Of a stretch of DNA of 64,000 nucleotides, positions 25,855 through 35,200 are shown one piece after another (positions within the stretch are counted from its first letter, which is position 1; the number at the start of each line of letters is the position of its first letter). The DNA lies in NCBI RefSeq assembly GCF_000763945.1, contig NZ_JQFJ01000005.1:62001-126000 (forward strand), written 5' to 3'. The stretch is from Sphingopyxis sp. MWB1 (GTDB lineage: Bacteria; Pseudomonadota; Alphaproteobacteria; Sphingomonadales; Sphingomonadaceae). The notes under the pieces were generated by a model. The model was given only the letters and a program-made list of their open reading frames with translations. It made no database searches and was not told where the DNA came from. The translations under genes were made by a program, and so were the position numbers.

Positions 25855-27009
25855 ATGGACATCACCGATCTGCGCATCGCCCTGTTCAGCGGCAATTATA
25901 ATATGACCGTCGATGGCGCGAACAAGGCGCTGAATCGCCTTGTCGGCTATTTGCTGGCCAAGGGCGCTTCGGTGCGCGTCTATTCGCCCACCGTCGACGA
26001 CCCCGATTTCGAACCCACGGGCGATCTGGTGAGCGTGCCCTCGGTCGCCATTCCGGGGCGCAGTGAATATCGCATTCCCCTGTCGCTATCGTCGCGAGTA
26101 CGCGAGGATCTGGCGCGCTTTGCGCCCAATATTGTGCATATTTCCAGCCCCGACCGCGTGTCGCGGCAGGCCGCTGCCTGGGCGCGGCGGCGCCATGTTC
26201 CGGTCGCCTGTTCGGTGCACACGCGCTTTGAAACCTATTTCCGCTATTATAATCTGTCTTTCCTTGAGCCGCTGTGCGTCGCCTGGCTGCGGCGTCTTTA
26301 TCGCCGCTGCGACGCGCTGATCGCGCCGTCGGAAAGCTTTGCGCAGGTGCTGCGCGAACAGCGGATGAATTATGACATCGGCATCTGGACGCGCGGGGTC
26401 GAGCGCGACATTTTCCGTCCCGACCGGCGCGACACAAGCTGGCGGCGTAGCTGGGGCCTCGCCGACGACACCCCCGTCATCGCCTTTCTGGGGCGGCTGG
26501 TGATGGAAAAGGGGCTCGACGTTTTCGCCGACAGCATCGAGGCGCTCGAACGGCGCGGCGTGCCCCATGATGTGGTCGTCATCGGCGAAGGCCCGGCGGG
26601 CGACTGGTTCGAATCGCGCCTGCCCCGCGCCAAATTTGTCGGCTTTCAGGGCGGCGAAAATCTCGCCCGCGCGCTCGCCTCCTGCGACATGCTGTTCAAC
26701 CCGTCGGTCACCGAAACCTTTGGCAATGTCACGCTGGAGGCCATGGCGTGCGGCCTGCCGGTCGTCGCCGCGCGCGCGACGGGCAGCGCGAGCATCGTCA
26801 AACATGGCCAGACGGGCTTTCTGGTCGAGCCGGGTTCCATCTCCGCCTTTGCCGATGATCTGGAGCTTTATTGCCGCGACACCGCACTGCGCCACAAACA
26901 TGGCGCGGCGGCGCGCGAGGAAAGCGCCGCCTATCAATGGGATGCGATTAACCAGGCGGTTGCCGACACTTATTTGCGGTTGATCCGGCAAAAACAGCGG
27001 CGCGGCTGA
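25855..27009 (+). CDS. GT4-family glycosyltransferase
   Basis: 384 residues, two Rossmann-type halves (GT-B fold). The N-terminal half starts IALFSGNYNMTVDGAN and the C-terminal half has FLGRLVMEKGLDVF and the E-x7-E motif ETFGNVTLEAM, which binds the nucleotide sugar. Sequence style resembles the SqdX/MgtA lipid glycosyltransferases, so a membrane glycolipid acceptor is likely but unproven. ATG 25855 (after GAGG) is preferred over TTG 25810. rarA follows with a 2-bp gap, so the pair may be co-transcribed. Confidence 0.8.
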   Translation: MDITDLRIALFSGNYNMTVDGANKALNRLVGYLLAKGASVRVYSPTVDDPDFEPTGDLVSVPSVAIPGRSEYRIPLSLSSRVREDLARFAPNIVHISSPDRVSRQAAAWARRRHVPVACSVHTRFETYFRYYNLSFLEPLCVAWLRRLYRRCDALIAPSESFAQVLREQRMNYDIGIWTRGVERDIFRPDRRDTSWRRSWGLADDTPVIAFLGRLVMEKGLDVFADSIEALERRGVPHDVVVIGEGPAGDWFESRLPRAKFVGFQGGENLARALASCDMLFNPSVTETFGNVTLEAMACGLPVVAARATGSASIVKHGQTGFLVEPGSISAFADDLELYCRDTALRHKHGAAAREESAAYQWDAINQAVADTYLRLIRQKQRRG

Positions 27010-27011
27010 TC

Positions 27012-28346
27012 ATGGCCGGCGACCTGTTCGCTGACGATCCCGTCCCGCCGGCCTCCGAAACCGGCGATGGCGCCATGCCGCTCGCCGAGCGGCTGCGCCC
27101 GCGCCGCCTTGCCGATGTGGTCGGGCAGGAACATCTGACGGGCGATGAAGGCGCCATCGGGCGCATGGTCGCGGCGGGGCAATTATCCTCGATGATCCTG
27201 TGGGGTCCGCCGGGCACCGGAAAGACCACTATCGCACGCCTGCTCGCCGAAGCGGTGGGGATGCGCTTTGCGCCCCTGTCGGCGGTTTTCTCCGGCGTCG
27301 CCGACCTCAAGAAAGCCTTTGCCGAGGCGGAGAAAATGGCAAGCGCAGGCAAGCGCACGCTCTTGTTCGTCGACGAGATTCACCGCTTCAATCGCGCGCA
27401 ACAGGATGGCTTTCTGCCCTATGTCGAGCGCGGCACCGTGGTGCTGGTGGGGGCGACCACCGAAAATCCCAGCTTCGCGCTCAACGCCGCGCTGCTCAGC
27501 CGCGCACAGGTGCTGGTGCTCCACCGGTTGGGCGAGAAGGCGCTGTCCACTTTGGTCGCGCGCGCCGAGGCCGAGGTCGACCGCCCCCTGCCCGTCACCG
27601 ATGCGGCGCGCGAGGCGCTGGTCGCCAGCGCCGATGGCGATGGCCGCTTTCTGCTCAACCAGGTCGAGACACTGTTCGCCGCCGCCATAGAAGAACCGCT
27701 CGACGCCCCCGCGCTCGCGCAATTTCTCCACCGGCGCATGCCCGTTTACGACAAGGATCGCGACGGTCATTATAATCTGATCTCCGCTTTTCATAAGGCG
27801 CTGCGCGGATCGGACCCGCAGGCGACGCTTTACTGGCTGGCGCGGATGCTGGTGGCGGGGGAAGACCCGCTTTATCTGGTGCGCCGTCTGGTGCGGATCG
27901 CCAGCGAGGATATCGGCCTCGCCGACCCGCAGGCGCTCGTCCAATGCCTCGCCGCCAAGGATGCCTATCAATTTCTCGGCTCGCCCGAAGGCGAATTGGC
28001 GATTGTGCAGGCCTGTCTTTATTGCGCCACCGCCCCCAAATCCAATGGCATCTATGTCGCGCAGAAAGAGGCGTGGAAGGCCGCGCGCGAAACGGGATCG
28101 CTGTCACCCCCCGCCCATATATTGAACGCGCCCACCGGGCTGATGAAGGATTTGGGTTATGGCGCGGGCTATCGCTATGACCATGATGCGCCCGACGGAT
28201 TTTCGGGCGATGATTATTGGCCCGAGGAAATGGACGCGCGGGAATTTTACCGCCCGGTCGATCGCGGCTTTGAAAAAAGGGTCGCCGAACGGCTCGCCTG
28301 GTGGGAAGAACGGCGGCAGGAACGACGCGCCGAACGCGAGCGATAA
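27012..28346 (+). CDS. rarA: Replication-associated recombination protein A (RarA/MgsA)
   Basis: 444 residues. AAA+ ATPase with Walker A GPPGTGKTT (about 65-73), Walker B FVDEIHRF and GATTENPSF, followed by the RarA-type C-terminal tetramerisation domain (YLVRRLVRIASEDIGLADP and AYQFLGSPEGELA). It acts at stalled replication forks and recombination. ATG 27012 gives the normal start. It lies 2 bp after the glycosyltransferase. Confidence 0.95.
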   Translation: MAGDLFADDPVPPASETGDGAMPLAERLRPRRLADVVGQEHLTGDEGAIGRMVAAGQLSSMILWGPPGTGKTTIARLLAEAVGMRFAPLSAVFSGVADLKKAFAEAEKMASAGKRTLLFVDEIHRFNRAQQDGFLPYVERGTVVLVGATTENPSFALNAALLSRAQVLVLHRLGEKALSTLVARAEAEVDRPLPVTDAAREALVASADGDGRFLLNQVETLFAAAIEEPLDAPALAQFLHRRMPVYDKDRDGHYNLISAFHKALRGSDPQATLYWLARMLVAGEDPLYLVRRLVRIASEDIGLADPQALVQCLAAKDAYQFLGSPEGELAIVQACLYCATAPKSNGIYVAQKEAWKAARETGSLSPPAHILNAPTGLMKDLGYGAGYRYDHDAPDGFSGDDYWPEEMDAREFYRPVDRGFEKRVAERLAWWEERRQERRAERER

Positions 28347-28367
28347 CCAGCAGGGGGAGATGAGAAG

Positions 28368-29813
28368 ATGGCGCAGCGCATGAAAGAACCGAACAGGCGC
28401 AAGGCCGCACACGGTTTGGCAAAGCTCAGCGGCATAGCCGCCTTGCTTTTCGCCCTGTCCCCCGCCCCGCCGCTGGCCGCCGCCGAGATTGATCCGGCCC
28501 TCGCGCGCGCCTGGGCGGCGGGCTATCGCGCCGCTTTCACCTGCTCCTCGCTCTGGAATGGCGCGGGCAAGCCGCTCGCGGCCATCGAGCGCGACGAGCT
28601 GACGCATATCTATCCCGAAATCGAAGCGCCGATGCGTGAGCTGAAGGCCGAGGTTGACGCGACGAAGCACCGGGTGACGGTGCGCTATCGCGCCGACATG
28701 CCGCCGCGTATCGCGCAGTGGACCGGCGATGAAGGCTGCGTCACCTTCCCCATCGGGACGAGCATCGACGCCGTCGATCCGCGGGCGATCGAGGCGAAGC
28801 CGGTGTCGCGCGCGCGGATCAACACGCATCGCTGGCCGATGGGCGATGCCGATGCGTTCGCGGACATGGTGGGCCCCCATTCCCCCTTTGCCCTGCTTGG
28901 CGATGATGTCGCAGCTTTTGGCGGACGCACCAGCTCGCTCTTGATCGTCAAGGACAGGAAGATCGTGCTGGAGCGCTATTATAATGGCCATGGCCCCTAT
29001 GTGGCGCAGCGTACCTTCTCGGTCGCCAAGTCGATGGCCGCGACGCTCGTCGGCCATGCCGTGGATCGCGGTCAGTTCGATGTGAAGGCCCCCGCGCTGA
29101 TTGCCGAGTGGCAGGCGCCGGGCGACCCGCGCGCCGCGATCACCACCGAGCAATTGCTGCGTATGGCGAGCGGGCTTACCAGCGATACGGCGGGCAACCG
29201 CACCGACGCCATTTACATGGGCGGCGCATCGGTGCGGCAATGGACGACGCAATGGCCGCTTCTGAACCCGCCGGGCAGCGAGTATCGCTATGCCAATAAT
29301 GACACATTGCTCGCGACCCTGTCGTTAAAGGCCGGGCTTGCGCGCGCTGGTCAGCGCCTTGACCCCGCAGCCTTTTTTGACCGGCTGGGGATGACGCGCA
29401 CCTTTGTCGAGGCGGACGCGCAGGGCGATTATATCCTGTCGAGCCAGGTATGGACGACCGCCCGCGATCTCGCGCGGCTCGGCCTCCTCTATCAGAATGA
29501 CGGGCTGTGGCGGGGTGAACGCTTGCTGCCCCCCGGATGGCGCGATTTTGTGACGGCGCCCATCGGACCGCAGCCCGATGGCCCCTTTGGCTATGGCGCC
29601 GGTTTCTGGCTGCTTAACGCTTCGCCCGGCATTCCCGCCGATGCGTTCGGGGCCTTTGGCAATCGCGGCCAATATATGGTCGTCATCCCCTCGCGCCGCC
29701 TGATCGTCGTGCGGCAAGGCTATGATGATAGCAAAGAACGGCTCGACATCGCCGCCCTCGTCCGCGCGGCGGTCGAGGCCGATGCGGGCGTCGCCAATCA
29801 GCCTGCCGGATAG
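28368..29813 (+). CDS. Serine hydrolase, beta-lactamase/class C family
   Basis: 481 residues. A hydrophobic signal (LSGIAALLFALSPAPPLAAA) precedes the domain. The nucleophile is S218-x-x-K221 (FSVAKSM), the Tyr site is in the RYANNDTL block, and the usual third motif is replaced by FGAFGNRGQY. Members act as esterases, peptidases or beta-lactamase-like enzymes; the true substrate is unknown. ATG 28368 follows GAGATGAGAAG; ATG 28380 is an alternative. The 3' end overlaps the convergent GFA gene by 16 bp. Confidence 0.8.
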   Translation: MAQRMKEPNRRKAAHGLAKLSGIAALLFALSPAPPLAAAEIDPALARAWAAGYRAAFTCSSLWNGAGKPLAAIERDELTHIYPEIEAPMRELKAEVDATKHRVTVRYRADMPPRIAQWTGDEGCVTFPIGTSIDAVDPRAIEAKPVSRARINTHRWPMGDADAFADMVGPHSPFALLGDDVAAFGGRTSSLLIVKDRKIVLERYYNGHGPYVAQRTFSVAKSMAATLVGHAVDRGQFDVKAPALIAEWQAPGDPRAAITTEQLLRMASGLTSDTAGNRTDAIYMGGASVRQWTTQWPLLNPPGSEYRYANNDTLLATLSLKAGLARAGQRLDPAAFFDRLGMTRTFVEADAQGDYILSSQVWTTARDLARLGLLYQNDGLWRGERLLPPGWRDFVTAPIGPQPDGPFGYGAGFWLLNASPGIPADAFGAFGNRGQYMVVIPSRRLIVVRQGYDDSKERLDIAALVRAAVEADAGVANQPAG

Positions 29814-30211
29814 CGTTCGAAGCTGGGCATATCGCCCAGCTTTTCCATCCAGCCGATGCGCTCGGCGGTCTGTATCTGTACCCTTGCCGGGATCAGGTCG
29901 GGATCGTCGAGCGTCGCCGTTTGAACGTCGATCATGCCGGGGAAGATCACGTCATTGGTATAGAAAAGCCCGGTGCCGCAATCGCCGCAGAAATGGCGGC
30001 GGCCATCGGCGGAGGATTCATAAATGCGCGGCGTCCCTTCTACCTCAAGCACATCCTGGCTGACGAGGCCCCAGCCGACCATCGGCGCGCCGGCATGGCG
30101 GCGACAGTCGGTGCAATGGCACAGCGCATGATGTTCCACCGTCACCGGCATGGAATAGCGGATTTTTCCACAATGGCATTGGCCGCTGGCGCGCTCGCTC
30201 GAATCATTCAT
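29798..30211 (-). CDS. GFA family protein (CENP-V/GFA domain)
   Basis: 137 residues. The zinc-binding Cys pairs are in CHCGKIRY, CHCTDC and CGDCGTGLFY, typical of glutathione-dependent formaldehyde-activating enzyme-like proteins. In most bacteria the physiological substrate is not known. ATG 30211 is preferred to ATG 30217 since GGGAGA would otherwise sit on the start codon. Convergent with and overlapping the beta-lactamase-like gene. Confidence 0.82.
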   Translation of the reverse strand: MNDSSERASGQCHCGKIRYSMPVTVEHHALCHCTDCRRHAGAPMVGWGLVSQDVLEVEGTPRIYESSADGRRHFCGDCGTGLFYTNDVIFPGMIDVQTATLDDPDLIPARVQIQTAERIGWMEKLGDMPSFERYPAG

Positions 30212-30287
30212 CACCATTCTCCCTGCTTAGAAAGAGAACATAATGGAAACATCGAGCAAAAAGCAATTACCTTGGACGTAAGATATT

Positions 30288-32585
30288 TCAGTCGCCCAGA
30301 TCGACGCCCTTGCGTTCGGCCCAGGCCTGATATTGACCGCGCGGGTCGCTGGTCGGATGCGCCAGCATCGAAGGCATGGCCGCGCGCAACTCGCCAAGGT
30401 GAAGCGAGCGGATCATCGCCTTGACCGGACCGACCCCGGCGGGGGTGATCGACAACCGGTCGATCCCGACGCCGAGCAGCGCCATCGCCTCCAGCGGACG
30501 CCCCCCCATTTCGCCGCAGACGCCAAGCTGAACCCGGCTGCCCGCCACCAGCTTCACCACCCGCGCGATATAACGCATCACGATGGGCGACAGCCAATCA
30601 TAGCGTTCGGCCAGGCGCGGATGAGCGCGGTCGGCGGCAAACAGAAATTGCGTCAGATCATTGGTGCCGATCGAAAGGAAGTCGAGATGCGGCAGCATCA
30701 GGTCGAGCGTTTCGATCAGCCCCGGCACCTCCAGCATTGCGCCATAGCGCACCGCGATGGGCAATTTCTTATTATGCTGTTGCAGCCATTCGCGCTGGCG
30801 CACGAACAGAGCGCGCGCGGCTTCATATTCCCAGGGTTCGGAGACCATGGGGAACATGACGTTGAGCGTGCGGCCCGCCGCCGCTTCCATCAGCGCGCGC
30901 GCCTGAACCTTCAGCAGTCCTTCGCGTTCCAGAGCGAGACGCAGCGCGCGCCAGCCCATGGCGGGGTTTTCTTCGTGTTCGGCATTTTCCACCTTCATAT
31001 AGGGGAGCGCCTTGTCCCCCCCGATATCGACGGTGCGAAAGATAACGGGGCGCTCACCCGCCGCGTCGAGAACGTCGCGATAGAGCCGCTGCTGCCGTTC
31101 GCGCTGCGGCAGCGTCGCCGACACAAGAAACTGAAATTCGGTGCGGAACAGGCCGATACCGCGCGCGCCGGTGAGGTCGAGCGCCGACACATCCTCGCGC
31201 AGCCCGGCGTTGATCATCAATTCGATCTGAATGCCGTCCTGGGTAACCGCTGGCAAATCGCGCAAGCTGGCCAGGCTGGCGCGCCGTTTTTGCGAGGCCT
31301 GATGCTTGGCCTCGAACGCATCCTGCACCGCCTGGGCCGGGCGAACATGCAGCGTGCCCGCCGACGCGTCGAGCAGCAGCAAATCGCCCTCGCGGATCGA
31401 GGTGCGCACCGACCGGACACGTCCCAGCACCGGCACGCCCATCGCGCGCGCGACGATGATGACATGGGCGGTGAGCGAGCCTTCCTCCAGCACCACGCCT
31501 TTCAGGCGCCGCCGATCATATTCGAGCAGTTCGGCGGGGCCGAGGTTGCGGGCGATCAGGATCGAATCCTGCCGCAGTCCCATTTGCGCCGCCGTGCCCA
31601 TCTGGCCCGAGACGATGCGGATCAGCCGGTTCGACAAATCCTCCAGATCGTGCATCCGGTCGCGCAGCAGCGGATCGTCAATCTGGCGCATCCGCATGCG
31701 GGTGCGCTGCTGTACGCGCTCAATCGCTGCCTCTGCCGTCAGGCCGCTGTCGATCGCCTCGTTGATGCGGCGCGACCAGCCTTCGTCATAGGCAAACATC
31801 TTGTAGGTTTCGAGAACCTCCTCATGCTCGCCGCCGACGCCGAATTCGGCCTGGCTCGCCATGCGGTCAATCTGTTCGCGCATCTTGTCAAAGGCGGCAT
31901 AGACGCGGTGGCGTTCGGCTTCGACATCGTCGGCGACCGTATGTTCGATGGTGATGCGCGGCTGATGAAAAACAGCGATGCCCGCGCCCATGCCATCGAC
32001 CAGCTTCTGCCCGCTCAACCGCTGTGCCGACTGGTCCGCCGCCGCCGCATCGAGCCGCGCCGCATCGTCCACCAGATCGGCATTGGCAATGAGTTCGGAG
32101 AGAACCATCGCCACCGTCTGAAGGGTTTCTATCTCGATATCGTCATAGCGGCGCGGGTCGGTGTGCTGGACGCAGAGCACCCCCACCGCCCGTTCGCGCC
32201 GGATGATCGGCACCCCCGCAAAGCTGTGGAACAGGTCCTCGCCGGTTTCGGGGCGATAGGAAAAGTCCGGGTGGGCGGCGGCCTCATCGAGGTTCAGCGT
32301 TTCAATCTGGTCGGCGATCGTCCCGACCAGCCCCTCGCCGAGCGCCAGCCGGGTGACGTGCACCGCCTCCTGATTGAGGCCGCGCGTCGCGAACAACTCC
32401 AGCGCCCCTTCGCGAAGGAGATAGATGGAACAGACCTCGGTATTGAGGCATTCGCCGATGATTCCGACGACCTGGTTGAGCTTTCCCTGCGCATTGGTGC
32501 GCGAAGCCATAACCTCGTGCAGGCGCGTCAAAATGGTGCGCGCCGACTGGGCGGCAGTGGTGGGAGGAGGTGGCGGGCTGCTCAT
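30288..32585 (-). CDS. ptsP: Phosphoenolpyruvate-protein phosphotransferase with GAF domain (nitrogen PTS enzyme I)
   Basis: 765 residues. An N-terminal GAF domain (about 20-165) is followed by the EI phosphocarrier and PEP-binding domains. The active-site His (about H374) lies in SLTAHVIIVARAMG, and the C-terminal PEP-utilising block has GIGLFRTEFQF and GVCGEMGGRPLEA. The enzyme phosphorylates NPr and starts the PTS-Ntr relay that links nitrogen and potassium state to regulation. ATG 32585 is preferred over the TTG at 32594. The open frame on the opposite strand (about 900 codons) is a shadow. Confidence 0.95.
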   Translation of the reverse strand: MSSPPPPPTTAAQSARTILTRLHEVMASRTNAQGKLNQVVGIIGECLNTEVCSIYLLREGALELFATRGLNQEAVHVTRLALGEGLVGTIADQIETLNLDEAAAHPDFSYRPETGEDLFHSFAGVPIIRRERAVGVLCVQHTDPRRYDDIEIETLQTVAMVLSELIANADLVDDAARLDAAAADQSAQRLSGQKLVDGMGAGIAVFHQPRITIEHTVADDVEAERHRVYAAFDKMREQIDRMASQAEFGVGGEHEEVLETYKMFAYDEGWSRRINEAIDSGLTAEAAIERVQQRTRMRMRQIDDPLLRDRMHDLEDLSNRLIRIVSGQMGTAAQMGLRQDSILIARNLGPAELLEYDRRRLKGVVLEEGSLTAHVIIVARAMGVPVLGRVRSVRTSIREGDLLLLDASAGTLHVRPAQAVQDAFEAKHQASQKRRASLASLRDLPAVTQDGIQIELMINAGLREDVSALDLTGARGIGLFRTEFQFLVSATLPQRERQQRLYRDVLDAAGERPVIFRTVDIGGDKALPYMKVENAEHEENPAMGWRALRLALEREGLLKVQARALMEAAAGRTLNVMFPMVSEPWEYEAARALFVRQREWLQQHNKKLPIAVRYGAMLEVPGLIETLDLMLPHLDFLSIGTNDLTQFLFAADRAHPRLAERYDWLSPIVMRYIARVVKLVAGSRVQLGVCGEMGGRPLEAMALLGVGIDRLSITPAGVGPVKAMIRSLHLGELRAAMPSMLAHPTSDPRGQYQAWAERKGVDLGD

Positions 32586-32661
32586 CGTCAGCAACCGCTA
32601 ACAGATGCAAGGGAGCAACGCTATTCCCGCCACAAAATTCTTCCCCTGTCGATCGCCCGCC

Positions 32662-33444
32662 TTAACCTTCGTTGGGTGAAGCCGTGCCTTCGGCTGCCGC
32701 GCTTGCGCCCGCAGGATCGACCGGACCCGCGGCACCGGTCGGCAGCGTCGCCCCCATGCCCGCCGGCAGGGCGGTGCCAGTCGAAGGTGTCGCATATTGC
32801 CCATATAGCGCACCATATTTGGTGTCCCAAGCGACCACATCGGCCTGATATTTGGCATAGGCTTCATAAAAATCGTGGAAAGGCTCGTCGAGCCGCGCCA
32901 GCAGGGCAGGCGCCTGTTCCACAATCTGCGCTGCCGGGGTTGTCGAGACAAGCTGGGCGATCTCATTGGCGCGCGGACAAAAGGCGCGCTGCGCCGGCGG
33001 CTGAGCGAAATAGTTGAACAATTGCGTCGACATACGGTCGCGCGCGGCCACCCCATTGGTGCCGGTTTCCTTGCTCAACTGGCTGATGACCGCCTTTTCG
33101 GTCGCGCGGATCGTCTTTGCATGATTTTTGATAATATCATTATAGGCCGCGACCAGCGTTGGCTCTTCCACGCCGCGACAGCCGATGGCCGCGACATTCA
33201 AGCCAATCTTGAGCTGCCAATAGGCGCGGTCACCCGTCACATTGCTGTTGGCCGTGACAAAACGACCCTCGACATCACGCGCGGGCAGAATTTGCGTTAA
33301 GGAGGCATTGCCGGGCGGCAGAGGCCGGGGCGGAATCACCTCGGGCTCCGGCGGCGGCGGGGGTGGCGGCGGCGGCGGCTTGGGCGCACAGGCGGCGACC
33401 GTGGCCAGCAGGCCTGCAATGATGATTTTGCGCGACAAATTCAT
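32662..33444 (-). CDS. Putative lipoprotein with Pro-rich N-terminus
   Basis: 260 residues. The signal peptide IIIAGLLATVAAC ends in a lipobox (VAAC), so the mature protein is probably lipid-anchored. A run of ten Pro follows directly, then a helical domain with RAYWQLKIGLNVAAIGCRG and TGTNGVAARDRMSTQLFNYF, ending in a low-complexity Ala/Gly/Pro tail. GGGGAGAAG precedes ATG 33444. No family was recognised. The Pro-run could cross peptidoglycan; that is inference. Confidence 0.65.
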   Translation of the reverse strand: MNLSRKIIIAGLLATVAACAPKPPPPPPPPPPEPEVIPPRPLPPGNASLTQILPARDVEGRFVTANSNVTGDRAYWQLKIGLNVAAIGCRGVEEPTLVAAYNDIIKNHAKTIRATEKAVISQLSKETGTNGVAARDRMSTQLFNYFAQPPAQRAFCPRANEIAQLVSTTPAAQIVEQAPALLARLDEPFHDFYEAYAKYQADVVAWDTKYGALYGQYATPSTGTALPAGMGATLPTGAAGPVDPAGASAAAEGTASPNEG

Positions 33445-33476
33445 GATCTTCTCCCCAAGCGCTTTACCATGCGCCC

Positions 33477-34472
33477 TCAGCCTCGTGCGTGCAACGCCGC
33501 TTCGGCCTGTTGCACCAAAGTTGCGATGATCTCTGCAGCGGATTCTTCCTGCGTTACCATGCCGACAGATTGCCCTGCCATTAACGAGCCATTTTCGACG
33601 TCGCCGTCGATCACCGCGCGCCGCAGGGCGCCCGCCCAATAATGTTCGATTTCAAGCTGCGCTTCGCCCATATCGACTTGACCGCTGTCCAGCATATTGG
33701 CGACTTCGCGCTGCTTGGCAGTAAAAGCCTCGGTGCCCGCATTTTTGAGCGCGCGCACCGGAATGACCGGCAGGCGCGGGTCGATCTGGACACTCGCCAC
33801 CGCTTCGCGCGCCGAGGCCCGCATGAAGGCTCTTTTGAAATTGGGATGGGCGATGCTTTCGGTCGCACAAACAAAACGAGTGCCCAGTTGAACCCCTGAG
33901 GCTCCCATTTCGAGATAGCCCGCAATGGCCTCACCCCGGCCGATGCCGCCCGCTACGAAAACAGGGACGTCACCGGCAAGTACCGGCAATATTTCCTGCG
34001 CCAATACGCTGGTCGAAACGGGGCCGATATGACCGCCCGCTTCCATGCCCTCGATCACCAGCGCATCGACGCCCGAGCGCACCAGTTTTTTGGCGAGCGC
34101 CAGCGTGGGCGCGAAACAAATGACCTTGGCGCCCGATTGCTTGATCGCTTCGAGACTCCCCTTGGGAGGCAAGCCACCCGCGAGCACGACATGGCCGACG
34201 CCATGTTTGGCGCAAATGGCGATCAGATCGAAAAGCTGGGGGTGCATGGTGATTAGATTGACGCCAAAAGGACGGCTGGTCAGCGCCTTGGTCCCGGCAA
34301 TCTCCGCATCCAGCAATTCAGGTGTCATCGCGCCGCACGCAATCACCCCGAAACCGCCCGCATTGCTGATCGCACTGACCAGATTTCGCTCCGAAACCCA
34401 GCTCATCGCCCCGCACAATATGGCATATTCGCTGCCGAGAAGCTCAGTTCCCCGCGCCATGAGTTCGTTCAT
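33477..34472 (-). CDS. Nitronate monooxygenase / FMN-dependent FabK-type oxidoreductase
   Basis: 331 residues, TIM-barrel FMN protein. Seen: GAMSWVSERNLVSAISNAGGFG near the start, VVLAGGLP, DALVIEGMEAGGHIG, PVFVAGGIGRGEA and GVQLGTRF, all typical of the 2-nitropropane dioxygenase/enoyl-ACP reductase II family. It probably oxidises alkyl nitronates; a fatty-acid role is less likely but possible. Starts at 34472 (MNEL), 34481 or GTG 34484 are close; the position of AAGG fits 34472 best. The gene lies upstream of, and on the same strand as, the lipoprotein gene. Confidence 0.82.
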   Translation of the reverse strand: MNELMARGTELLGSEYAILCGAMSWVSERNLVSAISNAGGFGVIACGAMTPELLDAEIAGTKALTSRPFGVNLITMHPQLFDLIAICAKHGVGHVVLAGGLPPKGSLEAIKQSGAKVICFAPTLALAKKLVRSGVDALVIEGMEAGGHIGPVSTSVLAQEILPVLAGDVPVFVAGGIGRGEAIAGYLEMGASGVQLGTRFVCATESIAHPNFKRAFMRASAREAVASVQIDPRLPVIPVRALKNAGTEAFTAKQREVANMLDSGQVDMGEAQLEIEHYWAGALRRAVIDGDVENGSLMAGQSVGMVTQEESAAEIIATLVQQAEAALHARG

Positions 34473-34591
34473 CTTTGTCATCACCTTGCGCCTTTGCCAG
34501 CAGAGGCGCGCGCGCGCAATCCATTGCCGCCGCGCTTTGTCGCAAGCGGGTCGTTTCGGCGGCTCTGGATCGGCGCCCGGAGCACAAGACA

Positions 34592-34629
34592 AAGGAAAAG
34601 GGCCACCCAGAACCGGGCAGCCCTTCCTT
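34592..34629 (-). terminator. Intrinsic terminator of the Q/R-rich small gene
   Basis: An extended hairpin, built from AAGG..AAGGGC on one side and GCCCTTCCTT on the other, with a Pro/Gly-codon-like GC loop. It lies 37 bp after the stop of the gene ending at 34666 and before the NMO start. The stem is imperfect in the middle. Confidence 0.55.
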
Positions 34630-34665
34630 ATCGGCGACAATGAAGCCGCCTTATCAGATCGCTTG

Positions 34666-34875
34666 TCAGCGCTGATAGCTTTGGTCGTCGCGATCCTCAC
34701 GCGCTTCGCCGTTCGCGCCTTGCTGACGCGCTTCGTCCTGCTCGTCACGCTCGGCTTCTTCGCGCTCCCGGTCGCTCTCGCTGCGTTGGCGCTGTTCCTG
34801 CTGCATATTTTCAGCCGCATCATTGGGCTGGCGTTCGCGATTCTGGTCGAAATTCTGTTCGGGGTTATTCGCCAT
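34666..34875 (-). CDS. Small Q/E/R-rich hydrophilic protein
   Basis: 69 residues, almost entirely Q, E, R, D, N and A, with no hydrophobic segment; it starts MANNPEQNFDQN and ends DDQSYQR. AAGGAGAAGAG precedes ATG 34875. Composition suggests a disordered desiccation or stress-tolerance protein; homology was not recognised. Upstream, GGAAAC-N17-GGTT (around 34922-34950) vaguely resembles an EcfG general-stress promoter. Confidence 0.65.
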   Translation of the reverse strand: MANNPEQNFDQNRERQPNDAAENMQQEQRQRSESDREREEAERDEQDEARQQGANGEAREDRDDQSYQR

Positions 34876-35200
34876 TGCTCTTCTCCTTGTCATCACGGAA
34901 AGGGGGGACCGTGATAGAAGAGGAACCCCTTGGCTGGTCGGCATGTTTCCTAAGCAGAGAGGCATTAGCGCCGGAGCGTGTGCCATTTGCGACAGCCATT
35001 TAGTAATCGCCCCAGTCGATGACTGACTTCAGCATAATTGGTTATGCCGATTTCAACGAAGGGTCTAACCTGCCTCTACCAACGAAAGGATGGACGTGCG
35101 ACAATATCAGACGTTCATGGAGCCCTTTGCCCTCGCCAATTCTGGCAGCGCGCGCCGCTCCTTTATCCTTTCCAGCATTTCGGACGAAGGGAGAGACTGA
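34876..35200. other. Intergenic region between the Q/R-rich gene and katG
   Basis: 325 bp with no gene. It contains the leader of the minus-strand gene, a GGAAC/GTTTCC inverted arrangement (34922-34950), the palindrome GCATAA-TTGG-TTATGC (35032-35047), and the ribosome-binding site of katG (AAGGGAGAGA). Divergent promoters are expected here. No OxyR-style site was clear. Confidence 0.5.
35032..35047. promoter_or_regulatory. Palindrome upstream of katG
   Basis: GCATAA-TTGG-TTATGC, perfect 6-bp arms, 154 bp before the katG start. Possible operator for a peroxide- or stress-sensing regulator; no protein is assigned. Confidence 0.35.

Noticed and set aside
30333..33017. 894-codon open frame opposite ptsP
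   Set aside because: Antisense shadow of GC-rich coding DNA: Arg/His/Gln-rich translation with no domain, and the opposite strand is a full ptsP.
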